Positions 23,774 through 33,170 of a stretch of 57,635 nucleotides of DNA are shown here, in pieces. The DNA comes from Candidatus Cloacimonadota bacterium (GTDB lineage: Bacteria > Cloacimonadota > Cloacimonadia > Cloacimonadales > Cloacimonadaceae): NCBI GenBank assembly GCA_020532545.1, contig JAJBAW010000013.1, positions 1-57,635 of the forward strand. Direction: 5' to 3'. The stretch's first letter is position 1. Each line of letters opens with the position of its first letter. The notes beneath the pieces were generated by a model. The model was given only the letters and a program-made list of their open reading frames with translations. It was not told the DNA's origin and searched no databases. The position numbers and the translations under genes were made by a program.

Positions 23774-25069
23774 ATGATTCCACGTTATTCTTTGGCAGAA
23801 ATGGAGCGTATCTGGACGCTCGAAAATCGCTATCGCTGCTGGCTGGAAGTAGAATTGGCCGCAGCTCAGGCTATGCATGAAATGGGCATGATTCCCACCC
23901 AGGAATACAAGGCTATTTCTGAAAAAGCAGATTTTGATGTAGAACGCATCACCGAGATCGAGCAAGAGACCCGGCACGACGTGATTGCCTTTTTGACCAA
24001 TGTGGCAGAATATGTGGGGCCTGCTTCCCACTGGATTCATTATGGGATGACCTCTTCTGATGTCCTGGATACCGCCACTGCCTTGCAGCTCAAACAGGCA
24101 GGGGAACTGATCCTCTCCGAGCTCTACCGCCTGGCCGAGACTCTCAAGCTGAAAGCGCGTGAGCACCGTCATACTCTGTGTATGGGGCGCAGCCATGGCA
24201 TCCATGCCGAGCCTACCTCTTTTGGTCTCAAATTTGCCCTCTGGTTTGATGAAACGAACCGCAATATCAGACGCCTGCAGGAAGCGATACAGATCGTGAG
24301 CGTGGGACAATTCTCCGGCGCCGTGGGAAATTATGCCCATCTGGATCCGGAAGTGGAAGAACGCGCCTGCAAGCACCTGGAACTGAGGCCGGTAAATATC
24401 TCCACCCAGGTGATCCAGCGCGATCGCCATGCCCAATTTCTGTTTACCATCGCCCAGATCGGCTCCACCTTGGAAAAGATCGCTCTGGAAATCCGCCATC
24501 TGCAACGCACCGAAGTGAACGAAGCAGAAGAGAACTTTAGCCGGGGACAAAAAGGCAGCTCTGCCATGCCGCACAAACGCAATCCCATCCTCAGCGAACA
24601 GCTTTGTGGCCTGAGCCGCATTCTGAGAGCCAATGCCGCTGTCGCCCTGGAAAATAACCCGCTTTGGCATGAAAGAGACATCTCACACAGCAGTGTGGAG
24701 CGCATCATCCTGCCGGATAGCTGCATTCTGATCCACTATATGCTGGTCAAAAGCTCTGCCATGATCGAATCCCTGGTCGTGTATCCGCAGAATATGATGA
24801 AGAATATCGAGCTCACCCATGGGCTGGTCTTCTCGCAAGCCTTGCTCTTGCACCTCACCAATACCGGAATGAGCCGGGAAGAATCCTATGCTTTGGTTCA
24901 AACCATCGCCATGAAGTCCATAAACGACGGGGAAGACTTTAAAAAGCTCATCCTCGCCAGTACAGAGATCACTGCTGCCCTGGGCGAAAGCGCGATCAAA
25001 GAGATCTTCTCTTACCAGCGCTATCTGAAGAATGTAGATCAGATCTTCCGCCGCTGTGGCATCATCTAA
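23774..25069 (+). CDS. purB: Adenylosuccinate lyase
   Basis: Cleaves SAICAR and adenylosuccinate, releasing fumarate, in purine synthesis. The 431-residue protein has RYSLAEMERIW at the start, TRHDVIAFL, HYGMTSSDVLDTA, the signature GSSAMPHKRNP, and WHERDISHSSVER. Length is normal for the family. The start codon follows the previous stop directly. Confidence 0.97.
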   Translation: MIPRYSLAEMERIWTLENRYRCWLEVELAAAQAMHEMGMIPTQEYKAISEKADFDVERITEIEQETRHDVIAFLTNVAEYVGPASHWIHYGMTSSDVLDTATALQLKQAGELILSELYRLAETLKLKAREHRHTLCMGRSHGIHAEPTSFGLKFALWFDETNRNIRRLQEAIQIVSVGQFSGAVGNYAHLDPEVEERACKHLELRPVNISTQVIQRDRHAQFLFTIAQIGSTLEKIALEIRHLQRTEVNEAEENFSRGQKGSSAMPHKRNPILSEQLCGLSRILRANAAVALENNPLWHERDISHSSVERIILPDSCILIHYMLVKSSAMIESLVVYPQNMMKNIELTHGLVFSQALLLHLTNTGMSREESYALVQTIAMKSINDGEDFKKLILASTEITAALGESAIKEIFSYQRYLKNVDQIFRRCGII

Positions 25070-25082
25070 ATAAGGAAGAAAC

Positions 25083-25526
25083 ATGAAAAAGATTATATTT
25101 ATCCTTGTCGCCCTTAGCCTTATCCTCCCCATCTTTGCCCAAAATGCACAGCGCATCACCGGAGTGTGGTTCAATGGGGAAAAGACCAGTAAGATTGAGA
25201 TTACCCAAACCGAAGACGGACTCTTTGTGGGCCATATAGTCTGGCTCAAAGAGCCCACTACCAAAGATGGCAAAGCCAAAACTGATACGAAGAATTCTGT
25301 GGACAAGCTCAAACAAAGGCCTCTGCTCGGTCTGCAGATACTCTCCGATCTGAAATATGACGGAAAAGACAAATACAGCGGGGGCAAGATCTATGACCCT
25401 CAAGCTGGTAAGACCTATTCCTCCAAAGCAGAGATGGTGAATAACAATACCCTTTCCCTGCGTGGCTACATAGGCATCCCTATGGCCGGAAGGACGGACA
25501 CCTGGACACGCACCAAAATTGAATAA
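25083..25526 (+). CDS. DUF2147 secreted protein
   Basis: A 147-residue exported protein with a signal peptide (KKIIFILVALSLILPIFAQ) and the DUF2147 pattern: ITGVWFNGEKTSKIEI, IVWLKEP, GLQILSDLKYDGKDKYSGGKIYDPQAGKTY in parts, and LSLRGYIGIPMAGRTDTWTR (a block near the end). It is a small beta-barrel-like periplasmic or outer-membrane-associated domain of unknown function. AAGGA lies just upstream of the ATG. Confidence 0.88.
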   Translation: MKKIIFILVALSLILPIFAQNAQRITGVWFNGEKTSKIEITQTEDGLFVGHIVWLKEPTTKDGKAKTDTKNSVDKLKQRPLLGLQILSDLKYDGKDKYSGGKIYDPQAGKTYSSKAEMVNNNTLSLRGYIGIPMAGRTDTWTRTKIE

Positions 25527-26112
25527 ACACCTCATTTCCGAAGGGGATGTCCTGGAAAGAATCAAGAAGTTTCAGATTCGCTCCCAAGCCATCCCCCTGA
25601 CTTTAGTCATTGTCTGTTTCATCCTGGCACTGGGCTTTCGCACTAATATCTACCTGCTTTTGGGTGCCGTAGCGGGGGCAGTGCTATATGCCATTGCTTT
25701 CAAGACCCATCGCTATCGCCAGAAGATCCTCATGCCCGAAGCTGGCAGCATTTACGCGCCCATCTCTGGCAAGGTGGAATCGCTCCAGGAACAGGGAGAT
25801 TCCCTGAAGATCACCATCCACAAAGGGACTTATGACCTTGTGGAAATCCGTTGCCCCTTCGATGGTTGCTACTGGGAAAACAGGGAGCTGATTTTAAACG
25901 ATCCCCAGCTGAGGCTTGCCTTTTCCGGTAAACGCATCGTCCGCATCACCCAGGCCCGTATGAAAGTAGGCGAAGTGATCGCCCTGATGATCGGAAGTGG
26001 CTCTTGCGAAATGGAGCTGCCACAATCTCTGAGCCTGTTGATTCAGGAAAAGAGCGTGTGTGAGGCCGGAGAAACCAGAATCAGCATCCTGGATAACATC
26101 GCCCAAGACTGA
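25519..26112 (+). CDS. Two-helix membrane protein with PSD/EIIA-like beta domain
   Basis: A 197-residue protein starting at TTG 25519, overlapping the DUF2147 stop by 8 bases. Two transmembrane helices occupy about residues 25-41 and 45-62. The rest is a beta-rich domain: MPEAGSIYAPISGKVESLQEQGDSL in parts (YAPISGKV, DSLKITIHKGTYDLVEIRCPFDG in parts, ending CPFDG). The paired APxxG and PxDG turns recall phosphatidylserine decarboxylase, glucose-type EIIA and biotinyl-lipoyl sandwiches. The catalytic GS processing motif of PSD and the EIIA histidines are not evident, so no enzyme is assigned. Confidence 0.6.
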   Translation: MNKHLISEGDVLERIKKFQIRSQAIPLTLVIVCFILALGFRTNIYLLLGAVAGAVLYAIAFKTHRYRQKILMPEAGSIYAPISGKVESLQEQGDSLKITIHKGTYDLVEIRCPFDGCYWENRELILNDPQLRLAFSGKRIVRITQARMKVGEVIALMIGSGSCEMELPQSLSLLIQEKSVCEAGETRISILDNIAQD

Positions 26113-26164
26113 GTTTGAAAACAACAGATTCATCCCAAGAAGAAATAAACACGAGGAGTTCGAT

Positions 26165-27115
26165 ATGGAAAAGCTCAAATTAGGTATCTCATCCTGCCTC
26201 TTAGGCAACGAAGTACGCTACGATGGCGGACACAAATACGATAACTGGATCGCCAACACCCTGGGCAGCTATGCAGAATATGTCGTGCTCTGTCCGGAGC
26301 ATGAATGCGGCCTTTCCATCCCCCGTGAAGCCATGAATCTCAAAGGCAACAAGGATGAATACCGCATGCTCACCGCCAAAACCTTGATCGATCATACCCA
26401 GAAGATGTTGGACTGGAGTGCAGGTGCCATAGACAGGCTGAAAGAAGAGCAACTCTGCGGCTATATCCTGAAGAGCAAATCTCCCTCCTGCGGCATGGAA
26501 AGAGTGAAGATCTACCCTCTGCATGGTGGAGCTGCCGGCAAGACCGGAGTGGGCATCTTTGCCCGCGAACTCTTATCCACTTTTCCGCTACTGCCCATCG
26601 AAGAAGAAGGCAGATTGCACGATCCCGCTATCCGCGAGAACTTCATCGAACGGGTGTTCATCATGCGGCGCTGGCACGATCTACTTTCGCGCAAAGTCAC
26701 TGCAGCCGAGGTGATTTGGTTCCACAGAATCCATAAATACCTGATCATGGCGCACAGCCCCCAGCACTATCGCGAGATGGGTAAACTGGTGGCGGTGGTG
26801 AAACAGTACGCCATGCCCGACTTTTTGAATGAGTATCTGCAGCTACTGATGACGGCCACCGCCAGACACGCTACTCCCAGCAAGCACCAAAACGTGATGC
26901 TACACCTTCTGGGCTACTTCAAAGACGATCTGGATAGCTTTGAAAAGCAGGAATTGATCCAGCTCATCAAGCAATACAAAGACGGGCTCATCCCCCTCAT
27001 CGTGCCCATCACCCTCATCAACCACTATGTGCGCAAATACGACAAAGAATATCTGGCGACTCAGGTCTATCTCTCGCCTCATCCCATGGAGCTGAAACTG
27101 CGGAATCACGCGTAG
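26165..27115 (+). CDS. DUF523-DUF1722 (YbgA-type) protein
   Basis: A 316-residue fusion of DUF523 (residues 1-150; GISSCLLGNEVRYDGGHK, CPEHECGLSIPREAM, KSKSPSCGMERV, a conserved cysteine set) and DUF1722/YbgA (residues 185-300; RWHDLLSRKVTAAEVIWFHRIHKYLIMAHSP in parts). The cysteines suggest metal or cluster binding; the family has been linked to DNA damage responses and tRNA thiolation-like chemistry without firm proof. ATG 26165 is set by GAGGAG 6 bases upstream. Confidence 0.9.
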   Translation: MEKLKLGISSCLLGNEVRYDGGHKYDNWIANTLGSYAEYVVLCPEHECGLSIPREAMNLKGNKDEYRMLTAKTLIDHTQKMLDWSAGAIDRLKEEQLCGYILKSKSPSCGMERVKIYPLHGGAAGKTGVGIFARELLSTFPLLPIEEEGRLHDPAIRENFIERVFIMRRWHDLLSRKVTAAEVIWFHRIHKYLIMAHSPQHYREMGKLVAVVKQYAMPDFLNEYLQLLMTATARHATPSKHQNVMLHLLGYFKDDLDSFEKQELIQLIKQYKDGLIPLIVPITLINHYVRKYDKEYLATQVYLSPHPMELKLRNHA

Positions 27116-27179
27116 GCTATATTCTTAGCAATATTTACTGCCACGATGTTCAGGCAAAATCTGGACAGGCATTTTTCAA

Positions 27180-27208
27180 TTGACAATTCGCCCCAGTTGT
27201 GGGCTTAT
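27180..27208 (+). promoter_or_regulatory. Putative promoter of the NuoEF/GltD operon
   Basis: TTGACA at 27180-27185, a 17-base spacer, then GCTTAT at 27203-27208; a TATAAT also occurs at 27212-27217. It lies about 75 bases before the NuoE-type start, in the only sizeable gap in this stretch. Confidence 0.4.
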
Positions 27209-27282
27209 CACTATAATTTGATTTAAACACTATAACTGTGTGTGCGATGGGCTTTTACCATGCGCCATGCACAAAGGAATAC

Positions 27283-27762
27283 ATGATGGAAAAGGATTTT
27301 TCCCAACTTGATACAATCATCCAGGCTTATCAAACGAAGCCCGGAATCCTGATCCCCTTATTGCAAGAGGTACAAAATCTGCTTGGCTATCTTTCCAAAG
27401 ACGCCATGCGTTATATAGCGGACAAGATGCAAGTCCCCGCCGCGGATATCTATGGAGTTGCCACTTTTTACTCCATGTTCAAGCTCAAGCCTCAGGGCAA
27501 GCACATCGTTCGTGTCTGCAAAGGCACTGCCTGTCACGTCTCGGATGCCGATGAGATCAAAGACGCGCTCAAAAGCGCTTTGAGATTGCAGGGTGATGAA
27601 GATACTACCATGGATATGAAGTTTACCCTGGTGGAAGTGGCCTGTTTGGGCTGTTGCTCACTGGCTCCGGTGATTATGATCGACGACACCACTTTTGGCA
27701 AGCTCACTCCAGAGCTGATTCCCGGCATTCTGCAGCGCTACGCTTTTGGAGATGAGCAATGA
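27283..27762 (+). CDS. NuoE/HydC-type [2Fe-2S] thioredoxin-like subunit
   Basis: A 159-residue NADH dehydrogenase 24-kDa-type subunit. The helical N-terminal half (LIPLLQEVQNLLGYLSKDAM, VPAADIYGVATFYSMF) precedes a thioredoxin-like domain with four cluster cysteines in VCKGTACHV and VACLGCCSLAP. It passes electrons between the FMN subunit and other clusters in NADH-linked hydrogenases, formate dehydrogenases and transhydrogenases. ATG 27283 or 27286 (AAGGA upstream) is the start. Overlaps the NuoF-type gene by 4 bases. Confidence 0.93.
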   Translation: MMEKDFSQLDTIIQAYQTKPGILIPLLQEVQNLLGYLSKDAMRYIADKMQVPAADIYGVATFYSMFKLKPQGKHIVRVCKGTACHVSDADEIKDALKSALRLQGDEDTTMDMKFTLVEVACLGCCSLAPVIMIDDTTFGKLTPELIPGILQRYAFGDEQ

Positions 27763-29525
27763 GCAAGATCACGGTAAAAGTAGGAGTTGCCAGTTGCGGT
27801 GTGGCCGCAGGAGCCATGGAAGTATTTGAGCTTTTGGAACAGAATCGCAAGACAGGAGCAGGTTTCCGCCTCATGCGCACTGCCTGCATTGGTATGTGCT
27901 TTGAAGAGCCCATTGTGGAGCTCAGCGGAGGCAAGCTGGGCAATATCAGCCTGGGCAAGGTCCTGCCTGAGGATATCCTGAACAATATCGAAGAATACCG
28001 CCAGGGGAAGATGCCCACTGCCAATGTGATCCTCACCGAAAAGCATGAAGGCAGCCGTGATAGCCTGCTGGGTGAACAAACCCGGATCGTGCTGAAAAAC
28101 TGCGGTGTGATAGACCCCACCTCCATCGATGATTATGAGGCGCATGGCGGCTATACTGCACTGAAGAAAGTCATGAAAATGTCTCCCGAAAAGGTAATAG
28201 AAATCATCAAAGACTCCGGCCTGCGTGGCCGGGGTGGAGCCGGATTCCCCACTGGCCTCAAATGGAGCTTTGCCGCTCAAGCCAAAGGCGCCAAGAAGTA
28301 TGTGATCTGCAATGCCGATGAAGGCGATCCCGGAGCCTTCATGGACCGCAGCACCCTGGAAGGAGACCCGCACAATGTGATCGAAGGTATGATCATCGGT
28401 GCCTATGCCATGGGCGCGGATGAAGGCTATGTCTATTGCCGGGCCGAATATCCGATGGCGGTGAAGCATCTCAAGCTGGCCATTGCAGATGCCCAAAGAA
28501 AAGGCTATCTGGGCAGAAGCATCCTGGGCACCAATTTTTACTTTACCCTCCATATCAAGGAAGGCGCTGGCGCTTTCGTTTGTGGAGAAGAAACTGCCCT
28601 AATCCAATCCATCGAAGGCAAACGCGGTATGCCTGTGATTCGCCCACCCTTCCCTGCCGAAAGCGGGCTTTGGGGCTGTCCTACCAATATTAACAACGTG
28701 GAAACCTGGGCAAATATCACCTGGATCATCAATCATGGTGCGGAAGAATTCAAGAAGATCGGCACCCAGGAATCCCCTGGTACCAAGGTCTTTGCCCTGG
28801 CCGGAAAGATCGCCGGCAGTGGCCTCATCGAAGTGCCGATGGGTATTTCGCTGCGTGATATCATCTACAAAGTTGGCGGAGGCATGAAGAGCGAGAAGCC
28901 CTTCAAAGCAGTGCAGATGGGAGGCCCTTCCGGGGGCTGCATCCCGGCCTCACTCTTGGATACCACCGTGGATTACGATTCCATCAATGCTACCGGTGCG
29001 ATTATGGGCTCCGGAGGCATGGTGGTGATGGACTCCTCTACCTGCATGGTGGATGTGGCGCGTTTCTTCCTGAATTTCACCCAAAACGAATCCTGTGGGA
29101 AATGCACATTTTGCCGGATCGGCACCCGCCGTATGCTGGAGATTCTCACCCGCATCACCAAAGGGCAGGGAGCTATGGAAGACATCCAAAAGCTGCGCGA
29201 TCTGGCCGCCAATATCACCAAAGGTTCACTGTGCGGGCTGGGGCAGACAGCTCCCAATCCAGTGCTTACCACCCTGCGCTATTTTGAAGATGAATATCTG
29301 GCGCACATTCAGGACAAGCGCTGTCCCGCCAAGGTTTGCGCCCCACTCTTAAAATATGAAATCATCCCGGATCACTGCATCGGCTGCACCGCCTGTGCAC
29401 GTGTGTGCCCGGTTTCCTGCATCTCTGGAAAGGTGAAGGAAATACATTTAATCAATCAGGACCAATGCATTCACTGCGGTGCATGCTACTCCGCCTGCAA
29501 ATTTAACGCGATCAGTAAAGGATAA
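27759..29525 (+). CDS. NuoF/HydB-type NADH-binding flavoprotein subunit
   Basis: A 588-residue FMN- and NADH-binding subunit. In order: an N-terminal thioredoxin-like ferredoxin domain (about 1-90; RTACIGMCFEEP), the NuoF core with FMN/NADH site RGRGGAGFPTGLKW and NADEGDPGAFMDR, the SLBB segment, a [4Fe-4S] motif ESCGKCTFCRIGTRRM, and two C-terminal [4Fe-4S] sites CIGCTACARVCPVSC and CIHCGACYSACKF. This is the HydB/StnB-type layout found in electron-bifurcating complexes, with extra ferredoxin clusters absent from plain NuoF. Confidence 0.95.
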   Translation: MSKITVKVGVASCGVAAGAMEVFELLEQNRKTGAGFRLMRTACIGMCFEEPIVELSGGKLGNISLGKVLPEDILNNIEEYRQGKMPTANVILTEKHEGSRDSLLGEQTRIVLKNCGVIDPTSIDDYEAHGGYTALKKVMKMSPEKVIEIIKDSGLRGRGGAGFPTGLKWSFAAQAKGAKKYVICNADEGDPGAFMDRSTLEGDPHNVIEGMIIGAYAMGADEGYVYCRAEYPMAVKHLKLAIADAQRKGYLGRSILGTNFYFTLHIKEGAGAFVCGEETALIQSIEGKRGMPVIRPPFPAESGLWGCPTNINNVETWANITWIINHGAEEFKKIGTQESPGTKVFALAGKIAGSGLIEVPMGISLRDIIYKVGGGMKSEKPFKAVQMGGPSGGCIPASLLDTTVDYDSINATGAIMGSGGMVVMDSSTCMVDVARFFLNFTQNESCGKCTFCRIGTRRMLEILTRITKGQGAMEDIQKLRDLAANITKGSLCGLGQTAPNPVLTTLRYFEDEYLAHIQDKRCPAKVCAPLLKYEIIPDHCIGCTACARVCPVSCISGKVKEIHLINQDQCIHCGACYSACKFNAISKG

Positions 29526-29530
29526 AGTCA

Positions 29531-32500
29531 ATGCAAGTAGTGTTGAATGGGAAAACCATAGAAGCCCTTGAAGGAATGACAATATTGGACCTCGCAAACC
29601 GCGAAGGCATAGCCATTCCCACCCTCTGTCATGATAAAGAACTGGTGCCCAATGGCTCCTGCTGGGTCTGTGCCGTCAAGGTGGCAGGCCGCCGCGGATT
29701 TGTGACTTCCTGCGGCACCAAGCTCACGCCGGGCATGAAAATAACCACAGATGATACAGAGATTCATGCTGCGCGCAAGATGGCTCTAGAATTGCTGATC
29801 AGCGATCACTATGCGGATTGCGAAGCCCCTTGCAAGCTGGCCTGTCCGGATCAAGTGGATGTGCAGACCTATGTGTCCCTGATCGCCAATGGCAAGTATC
29901 ACGAAGCGGTGAAGGTCATCAAAGACACCCTGCCCATGCCGCTTTCCATCGGGCGTGTCTGCCCCGCTTTTTGCGAAGTGGAATGCCGCCGCAAGATCGT
30001 GGAAGAGCCCATCGCCATCCGTCAGCTCAAACGCTTTGCCGCCGATGAGGATCTGGAAGACTTTTGGCAATATATTCCCGAAATCAAGCCGGCTAATGGC
30101 AAAAAGATCGCCATCATCGGAGGCGGTCCCAGTGGACTCACCTGCGGCTATTACCTGAGTTTTGAAGGCTTTGAAGTACATCTTTTTGAAGCGGAAGAAG
30201 CCTGTGGGGGCTGGCTCAGATACGGCATTCCGGAATATCGCCTGCCCAAGGATATCCTGGATCGTGAGATCGAACTGATGTGCATGGGCGGAATGCAGAT
30301 TCACTATGGCATGGCTTTGGGAGACCAGCTTGCCCTGAGTGATCTTAGCCGTGACTATGATGCCGTGTATCTGGCTGTGGGCGCGCAAAATGCCGTGCCG
30401 ATGCCGGTGCAGGGCAGTGATCTTTGCGGCTGCTATCTGGGGGTGGATTTTCTGAAGAGCCACGCCAAGGGGCAGACCCCGGATTTGGGGAAAAAGGTCG
30501 CCGTCGTGGGTGGGGGAAATACCGCCATAGATTGCGCCAGAACCGCCATCCGGATGGGCTGCGACGTGAGCATCATCTATCGCCGCACCAAAGACGAAAT
30601 GCCCGCAGAACTTTTTGAGATCGATGCCGCCATGCAGGAAGGGGTGAAATTCCATTTCCTGTGCAATCCTGTGGAATACAGCGGGATAGATTGCAAGCTC
30701 AATACAGTAAGAATCGAGAAGATGACCCTGGGAGAGCCCGATAAGAGCGGCAGAAGACGCCCCGAGCCCACAGGACAGTGTTTCATCGAAGAATACGACA
30801 GCATCATTGCCGCCATCTCACAGGTGCCGGAAGTGGAGCCTTTTAGCAGAGCCGAAAACCAGGTCGGGGGCGAAATGCTGCCCATTTCCCGCTGGCAAAC
30901 CGCCATTGTGGATAATGCCACCATGTACAGCGGGATGGCCAATATCTTTGCGGGTGGCGATTTCCAGAGGGGCCCAGCCACCGCCATTGAAGCTATTGCC
31001 GATGGACGCAAGGCCGCTGAGGCCATTCAGAGCTATATCCTCACGGGAGAGCTGCCCAAAGCTAAATTTGTGTTTGATTCCAAGCGGGCACAGAAGCTGG
31101 AAGACGTTTCCCCGGAAGAATATGAGATGTTTATCAAAGCACCCCGCATCAAAATGTCGGAAATTCCTCTGGAAAAAGCGATCAGCACTTTTAAGGAAGT
31201 GGAGACGGGCTTTTCCGAGATTCAGGCGCGCCGGGAAGCCGCCCGCTGTCTGGAATGCGGCTGTCAGGTCAACGACACCTGTACTTTGAGATCATATTGC
31301 AGCCAATACGAAGTGGAGATGGACCGTTTTATGGGCTCCATTTCTCGCCATCCCATAGATTACTCGCATCCTTTCATCGTGCGTAATGCCAATAAATGTA
31401 TCAACTGTGGCCGCTGTATCAGGACTTGTGCCGAGATTCAGGGCGCCAATGTGCTGGGCTTCATATATCGTGGATTTTCCGCGATTGTAGCCCCGGAATT
31501 TGGCGAATCCCTCACCCAAACCAGTTGTCTGGCTTGTGGCAAATGCACAGACGTCTGCCCTGTGGGAGCCTTGGTGGAGCGCAATCTGAATTACAAACTC
31601 AATCCCCGCCCCAAAGAAGATATTCTGCAAAACTGCGGACTCTGCGGCGTGGGTTGCAAGATCCAGGTGGAGATGCAGGCCGGAGAAGTGGTGCGCATCA
31701 CCACTCCGGAGCAGGATCCTGGCTTCAACGGTAAAAACCTCTGCTTCAAAGGGCGCTTTGGCTGGCAATCTTTTGCCGGTAAACTCAGCCTGCCCCTGAT
31801 CAAGCAAGATGATAAATATCAAGCAATTAGCTGGAAAGACGCCATCCAGGTAATCCAGAACAGACTGGAACTGGCCAAGAGCCACAGCATCGAAATCACC
31901 CCTCATATCACCTGTGAAGAGATGCTGATCGCCCAGAGAATCGCCAATACCCTCGGGGTGGATCTGCGCGCAAACCGCCGCTATTTTGCCTTTAGCGACT
32001 ATTGGCTGGATCTGGTGCCCAAGGAATATGCCTTCGGACCCTTGGAAGATCACAACGAATTTGTGGTGATTGGCAATCTGAATTGTACCCTGCGCAGCAT
32101 GATCAGGCTGGAGCAGCGCCAGGGCAAAAAGCTCACTTTGGTCGCCTATCCGGATGAACCTTTTGCCAAATTTGCCGATCTCAAGCTCTCCAAGCTGAGG
32201 GATCTGCCAGAAGGCGGAAACAAACTCTTTATCTACAATCAAAACCGCATTACGGAAGCCGAGGCCGGCGAGATCTGGCAATTGGCCGGTAGTAATCAGC
32301 ATGTTTTGGTGACCACAGATTATACGAACCATGGTGCTTTTTTGAGTGTGGGAGTGAGGCCGGTGCGTACCCGTAAGGTGGATTTTGCCCTCTGCTTTGG
32401 CCAGGTCCCCGCTTCCAAAGCGGATTTCAAAGTGGCCATCACACCTTATATGCCGGATGGCTTTGAGGCGGATCTCATCCTGCCCGGTCCCAACTATCTG

Positions 32501-32812
32501 GAAATCGAAGGCCTCGCCATCGGCGATAATGGAGAAATCTCCCGCTTTGACAATCCTGCCAAGTCCATGATCATCAACGAACTGATGCGTGTATTCTATA
32601 CGCTCAATTGGATCTCCCCTGCCACGGCAGATTTGCCGCATTGGAACAATCTGGCTTTGGGCCTAATCGCCAGAATGAGCCACTACGTTCCTGTGCCTTT
32701 TGAAGCTTTGCCGGATAAGGTTTTGCGGGAGACCGTGGTGCCCTCAGATGCGCCGATTGAGCAGTATCTGGAATCCCTGTACATACTCAGGAAAACTCCC
32801 GTACAATTCTGA
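29531..32812 (+). CDS. Ferredoxin-GltD-NuoG fusion subunit (StnA-like)
   Basis: A 1093-residue multidomain subunit. Residues 1-75: plant-type [2Fe-2S] domain, cysteines near 33, 44, 47 and 61. Residues 90-520: GltD-like FAD/NAD(P) oxidoreductase, with cluster cysteines in DHYADCEAPCKLACP, an FAD Rossmann motif IIGGGPSGL at 193 and an NAD(P) motif VVGGGNTA at 323. Residues 580-700: cysteine-rich blocks CLECGCQ, CINCGRC (623) and CLACGKC (667). Residues 702-1093: NuoG/formate dehydrogenase-like domain starting CGLCGVGC, too short and lacking the molybdenum-ligand region. No hydrogenase H-cluster motifs occur. With the two upstream genes it matches the Sporomusa-type Nfn (Stn) transhydrogenase plan. 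Confidence 0.9.
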   Translation: MQVVLNGKTIEALEGMTILDLANREGIAIPTLCHDKELVPNGSCWVCAVKVAGRRGFVTSCGTKLTPGMKITTDDTEIHAARKMALELLISDHYADCEAPCKLACPDQVDVQTYVSLIANGKYHEAVKVIKDTLPMPLSIGRVCPAFCEVECRRKIVEEPIAIRQLKRFAADEDLEDFWQYIPEIKPANGKKIAIIGGGPSGLTCGYYLSFEGFEVHLFEAEEACGGWLRYGIPEYRLPKDILDREIELMCMGGMQIHYGMALGDQLALSDLSRDYDAVYLAVGAQNAVPMPVQGSDLCGCYLGVDFLKSHAKGQTPDLGKKVAVVGGGNTAIDCARTAIRMGCDVSIIYRRTKDEMPAELFEIDAAMQEGVKFHFLCNPVEYSGIDCKLNTVRIEKMTLGEPDKSGRRRPEPTGQCFIEEYDSIIAAISQVPEVEPFSRAENQVGGEMLPISRWQTAIVDNATMYSGMANIFAGGDFQRGPATAIEAIADGRKAAEAIQSYILTGELPKAKFVFDSKRAQKLEDVSPEEYEMFIKAPRIKMSEIPLEKAISTFKEVETGFSEIQARREAARCLECGCQVNDTCTLRSYCSQYEVEMDRFMGSISRHPIDYSHPFIVRNANKCINCGRCIRTCAEIQGANVLGFIYRGFSAIVAPEFGESLTQTSCLACGKCTDVCPVGALVERNLNYKLNPRPKEDILQNCGLCGVGCKIQVEMQAGEVVRITTPEQDPGFNGKNLCFKGRFGWQSFAGKLSLPLIKQDDKYQAISWKDAIQVIQNRLELAKSHSIEITPHITCEEMLIAQRIANTLGVDLRANRRYFAFSDYWLDLVPKEYAFGPLEDHNEFVVIGNLNCTLRSMIRLEQRQGKKLTLVAYPDEPFAKFADLKLSKLRDLPEGGNKLFIYNQNRITEAEAGEIWQLAGSNQHVLVTTDYTNHGAFLSVGVRPVRTRKVDFALCFGQVPASKADFKVAITPYMPDGFEADLILPGPNYLEIEGLAIGDNGEISRFDNPAKSMIINELMRVFYTLNWISPATADLPHWNNLALGLIARMSHYVPVPFEALPDKVLRETVVPSDAPIEQYLESLYILRKTPVQF

Positions 32813-32874
32813 TTTCAGGCACAAGAGTCCCGCCTCCCTGGAGCCATGGACTTGGGTTTAACGGAGTTTCCATT

Positions 32875-32904
32875 CGAGATGACTCGGAAGTTCGAGTCAT
32901 CTCG
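32875..32904. repeat. ACTCGAA hairpin family, copy 2
   Basis: CGAGATGACTCG (32875-32886) pairs perfectly with CGAGTCATCTCG (32893-32904) across a 6-base loop. Its right arm is the same 14-base string TTCGAGTCATCTCG found at 17778-17791. No T run follows, so it is not an obvious terminator for the NuoEF operon. Confidence 0.65.
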
Positions 32905-33141
32905 TGTTCAAGACATATGCAAGGCAAGTTCGGCGAGCAAGGATGCATTGAGCGGATATCCTGCGCTCTGTTTATGGACGGAAAGCGAGCTTTGGAGCCC
33001 CCGGATTTCCAGAATAATCTGAGTTCTGCTCCGGATTTAGCCTCAGGCCAGAAGATTTTATTGAGCGCCCTTGAATGCAGGTATTGAAGGCGCTGGAAGG
33101 CACTTTTCCCGATAGCAGATTAATCCTGATTAAGAATCAGC

Positions 33142-33170
33142 TTGACAAAATTTCCATTCCCAAATTAAAG
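33142..33170 (+). promoter_or_regulatory. Promoter of the tRNA cluster
   Basis: TTGACA at 33142-33147, a 17-base spacer and TTAAAG at 33165-33170, 13 bases before the first tRNA base. The short distance fits a stable-RNA promoter. Confidence 0.5.

Noticed and set aside
23426-24670. Long minus-strand open frame of 414 codons
   Set aside because: It lies wholly opposite purB and the lipoprotein gene, whose products have clear family motifs; the antisense protein shows none.
31292-32641. Long minus-strand open frame of 449 codons
   Set aside because: Antisense to the 1093-aa NuoG/GltD fusion, with no domain or ribosome site; a shadow of codon bias.
29531-32812. [FeFe]-hydrogenase or formate dehydrogenase catalytic subunit
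   Set aside because: The H-cluster motifs (TSCCP, MPCxxK, ECMACPGGC-type) are absent and the NuoG-like region is too short and lacks the Mo/Se ligand segment.
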